Assembly (NCBI GenBank): GCA_902566805.1
Contig: CACFKJ010000003.1
Span: forward strand, 1-51,503
Direction: 5' to 3'
DNA: 51,503 bases
Source: an uncultured Pelagibacteraceae bacterium
GTDB taxonomy: Bacteria > Pseudomonadota > Alphaproteobacteria > Pelagibacterales > Pelagibacteraceae
Part shown: one piece after another, positions 26,219 to 34,315 of the stretch
Position numbering within the stretch: the first letter of the stretch is position 1
Layout of the letters: every line of letters starts with the position of its first letter
Position numbers and translations under genes: made by a program
The notes under the pieces: generated by a model
What the model saw: only the letters and a program-made list of their open reading frames with translations
Database searches by the model: none
What the model was told of the DNA's origin: nothing

Positions 26219-26928
26219 TTTAAAGAAGACCTTCCTCCATCAACACCGATTATCTGACCTGTTATCCAAGAACTTTCTTCTGTAAGTAAAAATTTTGCCA
26301 TTGCAGCGGCATCTTTACCTTCACCTATTCTCTTCATGGGATGAGCTTTAGCTATACCTTCTGCCATAGGAAGATTTTTTAATAATGGTTGTGATATTTT
26401 AGATTTAGTTAAACTGGGAGCTATACAATTTACTCTTATAAAAGGAGCAAATTCTGCTGCAAGAGAAACAGTTAATCCCTCAACGGCTGCTTTAGTTGAA
26501 GCAATAATAGAGTGATTTGAAAATCCTCTTTTAGCAGCTACGGTTGAGAATAAAATAACTGAGCCATTATTCTTTTTAAGACTTTCTTGAAAGGTCTTTA
26601 TAATTTCAAAAGCTGAGTAAAGATTTAGTTTCATGCATTTCTCAAAATCTTTTTCATTGACCATTTTTACCGGTTTTAGGTCAATAGATCCTACACAATA
26701 TGCAATTCCTTTAATATTATTGATCTCGGATTTCACTTTTTCGATAAATTTATCCTCTAAAACATCTGCAACTGTATATGAGTAACCAAGTTTATTTGAA
26801 ATATTTTTAAGTTCGTTTACATTTCTAGAAACTAAATGAATATTCTCATAACCAGATTTTTTAAGTTGATCTGCTAAGTTGGATCCAATCGAACCAGTCG
26901 CACCAAAAATTAAATACTTAGCATCCAT
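26215..26928 (-). CDS. Short-chain dehydrogenase/reductase lacking the catalytic Tyr
   Basis: This 237-aa Rossmann protein has GATGSIGSNLADQL for dinucleotide binding near the N-terminus and ILFSTVAAKRG with the catalytic-Ser region. It then reads NHSIIASTKAAVEGL, where the usual YxxxK is IxxxK: the Lys is kept and the Tyr replaced by Ile. The C-terminal INCIAPSLTKS-like region and SSWITGQIIGVDGG are normal. SDRs without Tyr are known, so it may be altered in chemistry or bind NAD(P) without catalysis. It is upstream of the microprotein and the FAD-domain photolyase, and SDR genes are frequent companions of photolyases in light-stress clusters. Confidence 0.85.
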   Translation of the reverse strand: MDAKYLIFGATGSIGSNLADQLKKSGYENIHLVSRNVNELKNISNKLGYSYTVADVLEDKFIEKVKSEINNIKGIAYCVGSIDLKPVKMVNEKDFEKCMKLNLYSAFEIIKTFQESLKKNNGSVILFSTVAAKRGFSNHSIIASTKAAVEGLTVSLAAEFAPFIRVNCIAPSLTKSKISQPLLKNLPMAEGIAKAHPMKRIGEGKDAAAMAKFLLTEESSWITGQIIGVDGGRSSLK

Positions 26929-26938
26929 TTTTTGAAAT

Positions 26939-27322
26939 TTATCGTTTAATTTTTTTTGGTTTTATTCCAAGCTTATCACTATGCCTTAATCTTAATATAA
27001 CAATTGCCGAGGAAATTAGAACTATAGCTACAGCTTCATATACCAAACCAGATGGGTCCATTTCTTTTCCTTGCAAAATTATAAATCTTGATAATGCAGT
27101 TATTGCAATAAGTAGAGGCAACGTAATACTTATTGATTGTTGATCCCAAAAAACTCTTACCATTGCTAGTACTTCGAGATATAGAAATAATAATAATAAA
27201 TCTGCCAAAGTTACAGATTGATTAAATATCATTGCTTTAATTTCAATTCCAACAGCAATAACTGTACTAACTAAAATAATAGTTAATAAAAGTAGCTGAA
27301 GATTTTTAGTAATTTTTTCCAT
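26939..27322 (-). CDS. PsiE-like membrane protein
   Basis: This 127-aa protein has four predicted membrane helices and a basic C-terminal tail. LLLLFLYLEVLAMVRVFW in the middle and SRFIILQGKEMDP with the following helix resemble the phosphate-starvation-inducible PsiE family. Its function is unknown in any organism. It lies 10 nt upstream of the SDR and is likely the first gene of this minus-strand operon, with a striking inverted repeat in its upstream region. Confidence 0.75.
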   Translation of the reverse strand: MEKITKNLQLLLLTIILVSTVIAVGIEIKAMIFNQSVTLADLLLLFLYLEVLAMVRVFWDQQSISITLPLLIAITALSRFIILQGKEMDPSGLVYEAVAIVLISSAIVILRLRHSDKLGIKPKKIKR

Positions 27323-27367
27323 TATAAAATTATAACTATTTTAAATATATTTTTTGTTCTTTGTATT

Positions 27368-27417
27368 TTTTGTCGCACTTAAATAAATTAACCCTAATTA
27401 AATTAGCTGCGACAAAA
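27368..27417. promoter_or_regulatory. Perfect inverted repeat in divergent promoter region
   Basis: TTTTGTCGCA (27368-27377) and TGCGACAAAA (27408-27417) are perfect reverse complements, 30 nt apart. Inside lies a second small dyad, AATTA (27386-27390) and TAATT (27395-27399), around ACCC. The element lies between the divergent PsiE-like gene and the 27470 gene. As it follows no gene end, it is more likely an operator or 5' leader structure than a terminator. Confidence 0.5.
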
Positions 27418-27469
27418 TATAAATCTATAAAATTTGTAATAAAAAAAATTAAGAATACTTAATAAATAT

Positions 27470-27700
27470 ATGTTTAAAATAATAATAATTTATGAAATAT
27501 TTTTTTTCCTTTTTTGGAATATAATTTATTTTGGTGCTGATTTAGAGGCTTTCGTTAAGAGCGAAACTATGAAATTTATTTATATTCTATTATCATCGAT
27601 GGCACTAGGATTTGTTTTAATTAACACTATGAGATTTACACTTGGAGAAATTCCGGATCCACGAAAAGTAGTTAAAAAAAAAAATAATAAACTACTTTAA
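27470..27700 (+). CDS. Small two-helix membrane protein, 76 aa
   Basis: I do not recognise a family. Two hydrophobic helices (about residues 2-22 and 35-53) flank a short loop with GADLEAFVKSE, and a basic tail PDPRKVVKKKNNK ends the protein. It is divergent from the PsiE-like gene with a 147-nt spacer. Its stop overlaps the convergent argG stop region by 9 nt. No Shine-Dalgarno is visible before the ATG. Confidence 0.6.
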   Translation: MFKIIIIYEIFFFLFWNIIYFGADLEAFVKSETMKFIYILLSSMALGFVLINTMRFTLGEIPDPRKVVKKKNNKLL

Positions 27701-28870
27701 TTTTTTTTTGTGAAGATTAATAAATTTTTCAATATTTGATTTTTTGAACGATTTATTTTCTTCGAAAGAAACTCTTTTTATCGAGTAAGCCTTACTTTTT
27801 GTTTGTCTAGAAACAATAATGATATTTCCTTTATAAAGCTTTAGTTTAACAGTCCCATTTACTTTATTTCTGTTTTTGTCTACAATTTTTTGAAGTTTAA
27901 ATCTTGCTTTTGAATACCAATATCCATTGTAAATAAGTTTTGCGTATTTAGCCACTATCTCATCTTTTTTATGCATTGTTTCTTTATCTAATGTTACAGA
28001 TTCAATTGCTCTATGAGCATTGATTAAAAGTGTACCACCAGGCGTCTCATAAACACCTCTTGATTTTATTCCAATAAATCTATTTTCCACTAAATCAACT
28101 CTACCTATTCCATTTTTTCCGGCAATAATATTTAACTTTTCTAAAAGCTTTGAAGGAGAAATTTTTTTACCATTAATACTTATTGGATCACTATTTTTAA
28201 ATCCTATTGTTACAAAGGAACATTTGTTAGGTGCTTTTTCTGGAGATATTGTTCTTTGAAATATAAATTCCGGAGCTGATTTTTTTGGATTTTCTAAAAT
28301 CTTTCCTTCTGTTGAGGTATGAAATAGATTGTCATCTACCGAAAAAGGTGGAGCTCCCTTCTTATCTTTTGGAATTGGAATTCTGTGCTTTTTTGCATAT
28401 TTAATTAAATCAGTTCTAGATTTAAGTTTCCAAATTCTCCAAGGTGCAATTACCTTTATTTTTGAACCAAAATAATGATATCCCAATTCAAATCTTACTT
28501 GGTCATTACCTTTTCCAGTGGAACCATGAGAAACAGCGTTTGCTTTAAATTTTTTAGCAACTCTTATTTGATCTTTGGCAATAAGTGGTCTTGCAATTGA
28601 AGTTCCCAACAAATAAACCCCCTCGTAAATTGCATGTCCTCTTATCATTGGATAAACATAATCTTTTACAAATGTATCTTTTAAATTTTTTATAATTATT
28701 TTTTTTACACCTAATTTTTTTGCATTTTTAATTATTTTTTTTTTATTTATTTCTTGACCAATATCTGCAGTATAAGCAATAATTTCTGCATTATAATTTT
28801 CCTGAAGCCACTTTAAAATAATAGAGGTATCTAACCCACCAGAGTACGCTAGAACTATTTTTTTTTTCAT
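27692..28870 (-). CDS. argG: Argininosuccinate synthase
   Basis: This 392-aa enzyme joins citrulline and aspartate using ATP in arginine synthesis. The PP-loop AYSGGLDTS is at residues 8-16, and GSTGKGNDQVRFE and APWRIWKL follow. The C-terminal oligomerisation part is shortened but present, ending in a lysine-rich tail. It is the last gene of a four-gene minus-strand operon and overlaps the preceding oxygenase gene as TAATG. Confidence 0.96.
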   Translation of the reverse strand: MKKKIVLAYSGGLDTSIILKWLQENYNAEIIAYTADIGQEINKKKIIKNAKKLGVKKIIIKNLKDTFVKDYVYPMIRGHAIYEGVYLLGTSIARPLIAKDQIRVAKKFKANAVSHGSTGKGNDQVRFELGYHYFGSKIKVIAPWRIWKLKSRTDLIKYAKKHRIPIPKDKKGAPPFSVDDNLFHTSTEGKILENPKKSAPEFIFQRTISPEKAPNKCSFVTIGFKNSDPISINGKKISPSKLLEKLNIIAGKNGIGRVDLVENRFIGIKSRGVYETPGGTLLINAHRAIESVTLDKETMHKKDEIVAKYAKLIYNGYWYSKARFKLQKIVDKNRNKVNGTVKLKLYKGNIIIVSRQTKSKAYSIKRVSFEENKSFKKSNIEKFINLHKKKLK

Positions 28871-29529
28871 TAATTTGAAATCAAATTTATTTTAGAATTT
28901 GCTGATACTATTATTCTATTTTTTTCCCCAGAATATGGATGTGATCCATGATATAAAAAACTTGGCCAAACAATTAATTTTCCTTCTTGACCAGACATTA
29001 TGGCAGTCAATTCTGAACTATAAGTTTGACTTCCAAAATCAATTTTTCCTCCAGGAGTATATGGTCGTAAGAAATAAGTTGAGCCATTTTTCGTACTCGA
29101 GTCCTCTCCTATTTGGACATAGTATACGCAGCTCCAGCTTCCTCCATGGTTATGAGGAAATACTGAACCCCCTTTATTATATTTAATGAACCAGGACTCT
29201 GTTATTTCTACATTAAATTTAGGTTTTTCTTTCATTCCTTCAATAATTTTTTTATTTGAATTATTGGACATAGTTATGAAGCCCTGAGATACAAATCTGA
29301 GTAATTTTTCAAATGCAGGATTTTTTTGTTGGTGTAAATTATATTTACTCTCATATAAATCATGGTTTTCAATAGATCCTTTTGATGCTCTATCTAAATT
29401 TCCTTCAGGAAAACTATTTTCATACTCTTTAAAAAAATTTATCAAATCATTTTTAATTTCTTTGTGCTCAGGGTTATAAAACTCTCCAATAGGAATAGCC
29501 CACATATTATGAATTTTATTATCCGACAT
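28870..29529 (-). CDS. Putative 2OG-Fe(II) oxygenase
   Basis: This 219-aa protein resembles the TIGR02466/PF13759-type dioxygenases. Metal and cosubstrate residues appear in SVFPHNHGGSWSCVYYVQ (about 126-143) and in a downstream FLYHGSHPYSGEKNRIIVS, where the second His and an Arg for 2-oxoglutarate are expected. The start IHNMWAIPIGEF is typical (F/Y)xTPI-like. Members hydroxylate unknown small molecules or proteins and are frequent in marine bacteria and their phages. It sits between the IalB-like gene and argG with no gaps. Confidence 0.8.
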   Translation of the reverse strand: MSDNKIHNMWAIPIGEFYNPEHKEIKNDLINFFKEYENSFPEGNLDRASKGSIENHDLYESKYNLHQQKNPAFEKLLRFVSQGFITMSNNSNKKIIEGMKEKPKFNVEITESWFIKYNKGGSVFPHNHGGSWSCVYYVQIGEDSSTKNGSTYFLRPYTPGGKIDFGSQTYSSELTAIMSGQEGKLIVWPSFLYHGSHPYSGEKNRIIVSANSKINLISN

Positions 29530-30036
29530 TTAACTACAATTTTTTTTTGCTGAATTATAAGCTTTTGTAAAACCCATCAAAGAATAGTGATCAATTGTTT
29601 GAGATCCAGATCTGTTATACCCAGTAACCATAATTCTTGAACCTTTCTTCATTGCTTTAATCATTTTCTTTTCAATTTTATTTTCTGCAATCCAAGCAAA
29701 ATTTTCTTGAGCTATATCAAATTTATATTTCCGTTTTCCCGACTTTGCATATATTGAATTTTGAAGATTATAATCGTAACCAGATGTTGTGCTAATTTCG
29801 TCAAAGATCTTATCCATTGGTCTAAATGTAACGAAAAGTCTTGCCTCTCTATTTTTTTTCTTAGGAGATTGTAATACCGGTTTTGATTGTGCAAAACAAA
29901 CTTTCTCAGAATCACTTATTATTGTCATCACTTCCCAGTCTTTAAATTTTCCAATTTTTTTTAGCTCTTCAGAAAACGCTTGATTACAAAATATAAGCAT
30001 GACAAATAAAAGTATGTAATATCTAATTAGGGACAT
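29530..30036 (-). CDS. IalB-like periplasmic protein
   Basis: This 168-aa protein has an N-terminal signal peptide (hydrophobic residues 5-18, cleavage near FSEE at about residue 22). GKFKDWEVMT and KVCFAQSKP then resemble the invasion-associated locus B family, with one Cys in CFAQ and one at the C-terminal NCS that may form a disulfide. In free-living Alphaproteobacteria IalB-like proteins are periplasmic and of unknown function. Its start overlaps the end of the aldo/keto reductase gene by 10 nt. Confidence 0.7.
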   Translation of the reverse strand: MSLIRYYILLFVMLIFCNQAFSEELKKIGKFKDWEVMTIISDSEKVCFAQSKPVLQSPKKKNREARLFVTFRPMDKIFDEISTTSGYDYNLQNSIYAKSGKRKYKFDIAQENFAWIAENKIEKKMIKAMKKGSRIMVTGYNRSGSQTIDHYSLMGFTKAYNSAKKNCS

Positions 30037-31067
30037 GGGTTTGGGTAAATTTTTTGAATTTCATTAATTTCTTTAATAATTTCATCAGTTAATTTTACAT
30101 TTACACTTTCTATGTCAGTTTTCAACTGCTCCAATGTTGTGGCACCAATAATTACACTGGTCATAAATGGTTGGATTTCGCAAAATTTTAAAGACATTTG
30201 ACTCATATTAAGATTGTATTTCTCACTTATCTTGTAATATTCATCTACAGCTCTTTTCAAATGAGGTGTATTGTATCTATATTTCCAGAAATCCCAATCC
30301 CTTTCCATCCTAGATCCTTTAGGATATTTTTCATTCCTATACTTTCCACTAAGATAACCGCTTGCCAAAGGGGAGTATGCTAATAAACCGATCTGTTCTC
30401 TTATTGAAACCTCTGCAAGACCAATATCGTAGGTTCTATTAAGTAAGCTATAAGGATTCTGAACCGACATCATTCTTGGTAAATTTTGATCTTTTGAGAT
30501 TTCTAAATATTTTTTAACTCCCCAAGCAGTTTCATTTGATAGTCCAACGAATCTTATTTTTCCTTGGTCAATAAATTTTTTTAAATTTCCCAAAACATCT
30601 TCAAATTTATTCCAATCACTTTTATCATTGTGTTCATAGCCAAGTTTTCCAAACATATTGGTATTTCTCTCAGGCCAGTGAAGTTGATATAAATCAATAT
30701 AATCTGTTTGTAGTCTTTTTAGACTTCCTTCTAATGCTTCAGTTATATTTTTAATATCATATTGATAACCACCACCTCTTAGATAAGGACGAGAGGGTCC
30801 TGCTATTTTTGTAGCAAGTATAACTTTTTCTCTTTTTTTGGTTTTTTTAAACCAATTCCCTATTATTATTTCAGTATGTCCAAAAGTTTCTGCTCTTGGT
30901 GGAACAGAGTAGAGTTCAGCGGTATCCCAAAAATTTACTCCTTGATCCAAAGCAAAATTCATTTGATCAAACCCTTCCTCTTGAGTATTTTGTTCACCCC
31001 AAGTCATGGTTCCTAAGCAAATTGTGCTAACATCAATATCAGTGGTGCCTAATTTCTTATAATTCAT
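30027..31067 (-). CDS. tas: Aldo/keto reductase, Tas-like
   Basis: This 346-aa protein matches E. coli Tas along its length. LGTMTWGEQNTQEEGFDQM, AELYSVPPRAETFGHTE with the catalytic Tyr, LATKIAGPSRPYLRGG with the Lys, LYQLHWPERNTNMFGKLGY with the His and the GATTLEQLKTDIESV NADPH-binding end are all present. The substrate is unknown. It is the first gene of the operon to argG. There is a 70-nt gap to the divergent Bax-inhibitor gene. Confidence 0.88.
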   Translation of the reverse strand: MNYKKLGTTDIDVSTICLGTMTWGEQNTQEEGFDQMNFALDQGVNFWDTAELYSVPPRAETFGHTEIIIGNWFKKTKKREKVILATKIAGPSRPYLRGGGYQYDIKNITEALEGSLKRLQTDYIDLYQLHWPERNTNMFGKLGYEHNDKSDWNKFEDVLGNLKKFIDQGKIRFVGLSNETAWGVKKYLEISKDQNLPRMMSVQNPYSLLNRTYDIGLAEVSIREQIGLLAYSPLASGYLSGKYRNEKYPKGSRMERDWDFWKYRYNTPHLKRAVDEYYKISEKYNLNMSQMSLKFCEIQPFMTSVIIGATTLEQLKTDIESVNVKLTDEIIKEINEIQKIYPNPCP

Positions 31068-31102
31068 TAAATATTTAATATTTTTAAGGTTTTTATGATA
31101 TC

Positions 31103-31131
31103 TTGAATAAATAGTAAAAGGCTATTATATA
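31103..31131 (+). promoter_or_regulatory. Candidate promoter of the Bax-inhibitor-1 gene
   Basis: TTGAAT (31103-31108), a 17-nt spacer and TATATA (31126-31131) form a plausible sigma70 promoter. The expected start falls at about 31138, the A of the start codon, predicting a leaderless transcript. No Shine-Dalgarno is seen. Confidence 0.4.
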
Positions 31132-31137
31132 AAAGTT

Positions 31138-31899
31138 ATGGAATTTAATAAACAAAACATACTTAACAAAACAAAAACAGCTCAGCAGACAGCAGTTGTT
31201 ATGGATGAAGGTCTCAGAGCCTACATGCTAAAAGTATACAATTATATGGCAACTGGAGTTTTGTTAACAGGAATTATAGCTTTGCTTACATTTAAGATGT
31301 CAGTTGCAACTGATGCCAATGGAGCAATAATTGGATTAACTGAAATCGGGAATGCGATTTATTTATCAGGTCTGAAATGGATAATAATGTTGGCGCCATT
31401 AGGAATAGTATTTTACATGAGTTTCGGAATTAATAAAATGAGCTCAGCAAAAGCTCAAACCACATTTTGGATTTTTGCATCATTGATGGGCCTTTCATTA
31501 TCATCAATACTATTAGTATATACAGGATTAAGTGTAACAAGAGTATTTTTTATAACTTCAGCAACTTTTGGAGCAATGAGTATTTACGGATATACCACTA
31601 AAAGAGATTTAACAAAATTAGGATCATTTTTAATGATGGGTTTAATAGGAATCATAATTGCTTCCCTAGTTAATATATTTTTGAAATCATCGATGATGTA
31701 TTTTGTTATTTCAATATTAGGCGTATTAATTTTTGTTGGTTTAACGGCTTATGATACTCAGAAAATTAAAAACATGTATTCAGCATCTGATACAGGTGAG
31801 CTAATAGGTAAGAAAGCTGTTATGGGTGCCTTAACATTATACTTAGATTTTATAAATTTATTTATTATGTTGTTAAGATTGTTTGGCCAAAGAAGATAG
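31138..31899 (+). CDS. Bax inhibitor-1 / YccA family membrane protein
   Basis: This 253-aa integral membrane protein has about seven helices starting near residue 34 after a soluble N-terminus. MLKVYNYMATGVLLTGIIALLTF, LTAYDTQKIKNMYSASD with the conserved Asp, and LYLDFINLFIMLLRLFGQRR at the end are characteristic of the BI-1 family. Bacterial members are thought to conduct Ca2+/H+ or modulate FtsH (as YccA). It is a single-gene unit, 1 nt from the convergent DUF2794 gene. Confidence 0.95.
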   Translation: MEFNKQNILNKTKTAQQTAVVMDEGLRAYMLKVYNYMATGVLLTGIIALLTFKMSVATDANGAIIGLTEIGNAIYLSGLKWIIMLAPLGIVFYMSFGINKMSSAKAQTTFWIFASLMGLSLSSILLVYTGLSVTRVFFITSATFGAMSIYGYTTKRDLTKLGSFLMMGLIGIIIASLVNIFLKSSMMYFVISILGVLIFVGLTAYDTQKIKNMYSASDTGELIGKKAVMGALTLYLDFINLFIMLLRLFGQRR

Positions 31900-31900
31900 T

Positions 31901-32245
31901 TTATCTCTGTAATCTTTTCCAATCTGTATTTTTTAGAAGGTTTTTAAGTTCATAGGAATTTTTTAAAACTTTTCCATTTGTATCAGTGATCAGATATCTT
32001 AGATTTTTATTTGTTGGTTTAAAATTTTTACAAATTTTGTACATAGCATTTTCTGTAGCATGTTTAAAAACAATAAAGCTTATTTGTTTACTAGATATAG
32101 AGAGACCATAATCTTTCCAAGACCCTTCCGAGACCATTTTAGCGTATAAATCAAGAATTACTTTAAGTTCTTTTTTTTCAAAAAAATATCTTTCATTTTC
32201 ATCTTTAGAAATATTATTAACTACAAGCTTTAAATTTCTATTCAT
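31901..32245 (-). CDS. DUF2794 family protein
   Basis: This 114-aa soluble protein has the DUF2794 pattern: YFFEKKELKVILDLYAKMVSEGSWKDYGL (core ILDLYAKMVSEGSWKDYG), then FIVFKHATENAMYKICK and a GKVLKNSYELKNLL end. The family is almost restricted to Alphaproteobacteria and its role is unknown. It overlaps the end of the yciB gene by 8 nt. Confidence 0.85.
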   Translation of the reverse strand: MNRNLKLVVNNISKDENERYFFEKKELKVILDLYAKMVSEGSWKDYGLSISSKQISFIVFKHATENAMYKICKNFKPTNKNLRYLITDTNGKVLKNSYELKNLLKNTDWKRLQR

Positions 32246-32789
32246 TTAACTTGTATTTATTTATTAATCCTATTTGAAAGGCTGTAAAAGTAAATGTTAT
32301 TGGTAACATTCCCCAAACTTTAAAGTTAACCCAAAATTCCTCAGACTGCGTTCTCCAAACTAACTCATTTAAAATTGCTAGACCAAAAAAGAAATACATC
32401 CATCTGCTGTTTAAAATTTTCCACCCTTCATCTTTTAGCGGTAAAGATTTTCCTAAAATTTTTTTTAGAATAGGTTCGTTTGTAAAATATTTTCCAAAGA
32501 AAAGTGCTAGAGCGAACAAAATGTTAATTATTGTTGGTTTCATGTAGATAAAAATTGGATTTTTAAAATATATAGTTAAACCACCAAACAAAGTAACCAA
32601 AATTCCACTTAACAATGGGACCATCGGTATCTTTTTTTCCCAAACCCAAACAAATAATACAGAAGCAATAGTTGCGACAATTAGTGGAGGTATTGCTACT
32701 TTTAAATCTTTGCCACTATTATAATAAAAGTAAAAAAATATCACCAATGGGCCAATATCAGTGACAAATTTAAATAAAGATTTATTCAC
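32238..32789 (-). CDS. yciB: Intracellular septation protein A (YciB)
   Basis: This 183-aa protein has five membrane helices. GPLVIFFYFYYNSGK, ATIASVLFVWVWEKK, GGLTIYFKNPIFIYMKPTIIN and LNELVWRTQSEEFWVNFKVWG are the family markers (also called IspZ). It belongs to the inner-membrane morphogenesis and septation machinery. It is upstream of DUF2794 on the same strand and divergent from hspQ. Confidence 0.93.
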   Translation of the reverse strand: MNKSLFKFVTDIGPLVIFFYFYYNSGKDLKVAIPPLIVATIASVLFVWVWEKKIPMVPLLSGILVTLFGGLTIYFKNPIFIYMKPTIINILFALALFFGKYFTNEPILKKILGKSLPLKDEGWKILNSRWMYFFFGLAILNELVWRTQSEEFWVNFKVWGMLPITFTFTAFQIGLINKYKLNE

Positions 32790-32865
32790 AATTAAATATT
32801 AACAGAATTCTTAAACAAATAAATTTTTTTATTGATTTTTTGAATTAAATATCCATATTTAGGGT

Positions 32866-33186
32866 GTGACTGTTCAAAAAGCAAAATTTTCAATTGGTGA
32901 TGTAGTAAAACATAAACATTTCGAGTTCAGAGGTGTTATTTATGATGTGGATTTTGAATTTAATAACTCAGAAGAGTGGTATCAATCTATTCCTAAAAAC
33001 GTAAGACCAAGAAAAGATCAACCATTTTACCATCTCTTAGCAGAAAATGATGATGTTACATACGAAGCTTATGTATCAGAGCAAAATCTTTTGAATGACG
33101 ATTCTGAAGAGCCAATCAAACATCCTCTAATTAATGAAATATTTTCAGGAAAAAAAGGTTCTGGATACTTCAAACCATCAAATTAG
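32866..33186 (+). CDS. hspQ: Heat shock protein HspQ (YccV-like)
   Basis: This 106-aa protein starts with GTG. AKFSIGDVVKHKHFEFRGVIYDVD, WYQSIPKNVRPRKDQPFYHLLAE and TYEAYVSEQNLL are diagnostic for the hemimethylated-DNA-binding/HspQ family. HspQ helps degrade damaged proteins through Lon or ClpXP. The start choice rests on the AKFSIGD alignment; no nearer ATG exists. A 180-nt spacer with a large hairpin separates it from ccmC. Confidence 0.92.
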   Translation: MTVQKAKFSIGDVVKHKHFEFRGVIYDVDFEFNNSEEWYQSIPKNVRPRKDQPFYHLLAENDDVTYEAYVSEQNLLNDDSEEPIKHPLINEIFSGKKGSGYFKPSN

Positions 33187-33254
33187 TTGATTATCACTAT
33201 TTAAACACAATTGGTTCAAATCTTAGACATATGAAATTGTTACAAGAATAACAA

Positions 33255-33315
33255 TTCTGATCAAGAATGCTTAATTTTCTTTTATTATCTCCCTCAAAAG
33301 TATTCTTGGTCAGAA
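33255..33315 (+). promoter_or_regulatory. Large stem-loop between hspQ and ccmC
   Basis: Bases 33255-33272 pair with 33298-33315 in an uninterrupted 18-bp stem with only two G-T wobbles, leaving a 25-nt pyrimidine-rich loop that includes CTCCC. No U-tract follows, so it is not a standard terminator. It lies 69 nt after the hspQ stop and 51 nt before the ccmC ATG. It may be a 3'-end processing element of hspQ or a leader element of the ccm operon. The remainder of the spacer is featureless AT-rich sequence with a TATATT at 33353-33358. Confidence 0.6.
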
Positions 33316-33366
33316 ATATTCTATAAAAAAAATTTAATTTTTAAATTTTTGATATATTAGTTTCAA

Positions 33367-34071
33367 ATGTTTAATCAATTTTCACCAAGTAAAATTTTTT
33401 CTTTTACTTCTAAAGCACCAAAATATATTTTTGCTATTTTTATTGTGATAATTTCTATTGGCTTAATAGAAGCACTATTTCTTTCACCTGAAGATTATTT
33501 ACAAAGTGACTCAGTGAGAATAATGTATGTTCATGTACCTGCAGCATGGATATCCTTAGGAATATTTTCTTTAATAGCTTTACTTTCGTTTTCAATATTA
33601 ATTTTTAAAAATAAATTTTTTCCTCTTGTTGCTAAAAGTTTAGCACCATCTGGATTTGTATTTAATATTATTGCTTTAGTTACAGGATCTATTTGGGGAA
33701 AACCAACCTGGGGGACCTGGTGGGTTTGGGATGCTAGAATAACCTCAATGCTTATTTTAGGTCTTTTTTATTTATTGTATATTATTGCCTGGAGAATAGT
33801 TGATACAAATAACGTTAATAAAGTTACATCAATAATAGCAATTATAGGTGTAGTCAACGTTCCAATAATAAAGTTTTCTGTTGATTGGTGGTCAACACTA
33901 CATCAACCATCATCAATAAATATTCTATCAAAATCAACGATTCACGAATCAATGTTGTTACCATTAATCATTATGACTGCGGCATTTGCTCTGTTTTCTC
34001 TTTTGATATTTTTGATGAAATATAATACAGAACTGATAAAGATTAAGAACAAAGGACTAGATAGAATATGA
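33367..34071 (+). CDS. ccmC: Haem exporter/handling protein CcmC
   Basis: This 234-aa protein with six helices loads haem onto CcmE for cytochrome c maturation. The WWD motif WGTWWVWDARITS (about residues 115-127) is intact, with the flanking haem-ligand His56 in YVHVPAAW and His in WSTLHQPSS. It heads the ccmCDEFGH operon and overlaps ccmD by 4 nt. Confidence 0.97.
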   Translation: MFNQFSPSKIFSFTSKAPKYIFAIFIVIISIGLIEALFLSPEDYLQSDSVRIMYVHVPAAWISLGIFSLIALLSFSILIFKNKFFPLVAKSLAPSGFVFNIIALVTGSIWGKPTWGTWWVWDARITSMLILGLFYLLYIIAWRIVDTNNVNKVTSIIAIIGVVNVPIIKFSVDWWSTLHQPSSINILSKSTIHESMLLPLIIMTAAFALFSLLIFLMKYNTELIKIKNKGLDRI

Positions 34072-34301
34072 TTAATGATGTCATTTTAATGAATGGATAC
34101 GGAATTTACGTTTGGTCAGCTTTCTGTTTTACATTAGTAAGTTTTGCAACTCTATACTATGTAATTAAAGTTCAGCTTGTTAAAGAACAAGTAAAATTTA
34201 ACAAAAAGTTCTCTAATTTAATTACTGAAAAAGCTGATAGAGTTAAAGCACAAAAAGAATATAAAGAAATATTATCTAATACTTCTTCTTTAAAAATTTA
34301 A
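34068..34301 (+). CDS. ccmD: CcmD, haem exporter accessory protein
   Basis: This 77-aa protein has one membrane helix (about residues 12-32, including GYGIYVWSAFCFTLV) and a basic charged tail, the standard CcmD layout. It holds CcmE to CcmC. The start overlaps the ccmC stop (ATGA). Confidence 0.88.
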   Translation: MINDVILMNGYGIYVWSAFCFTLVSFATLYYVIKVQLVKEQVKFNKKFSNLITEKADRVKAQKEYKEILSNTSSLKI

Positions 34302-34315
34302 CTTTAAAATAATAA

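Noticed and set aside
28899..29186. 95-codon plus-strand frame inside the 2OG oxygenase gene
   Set aside because: Antisense shadow; the minus strand carries the conserved iron-binding motifs.
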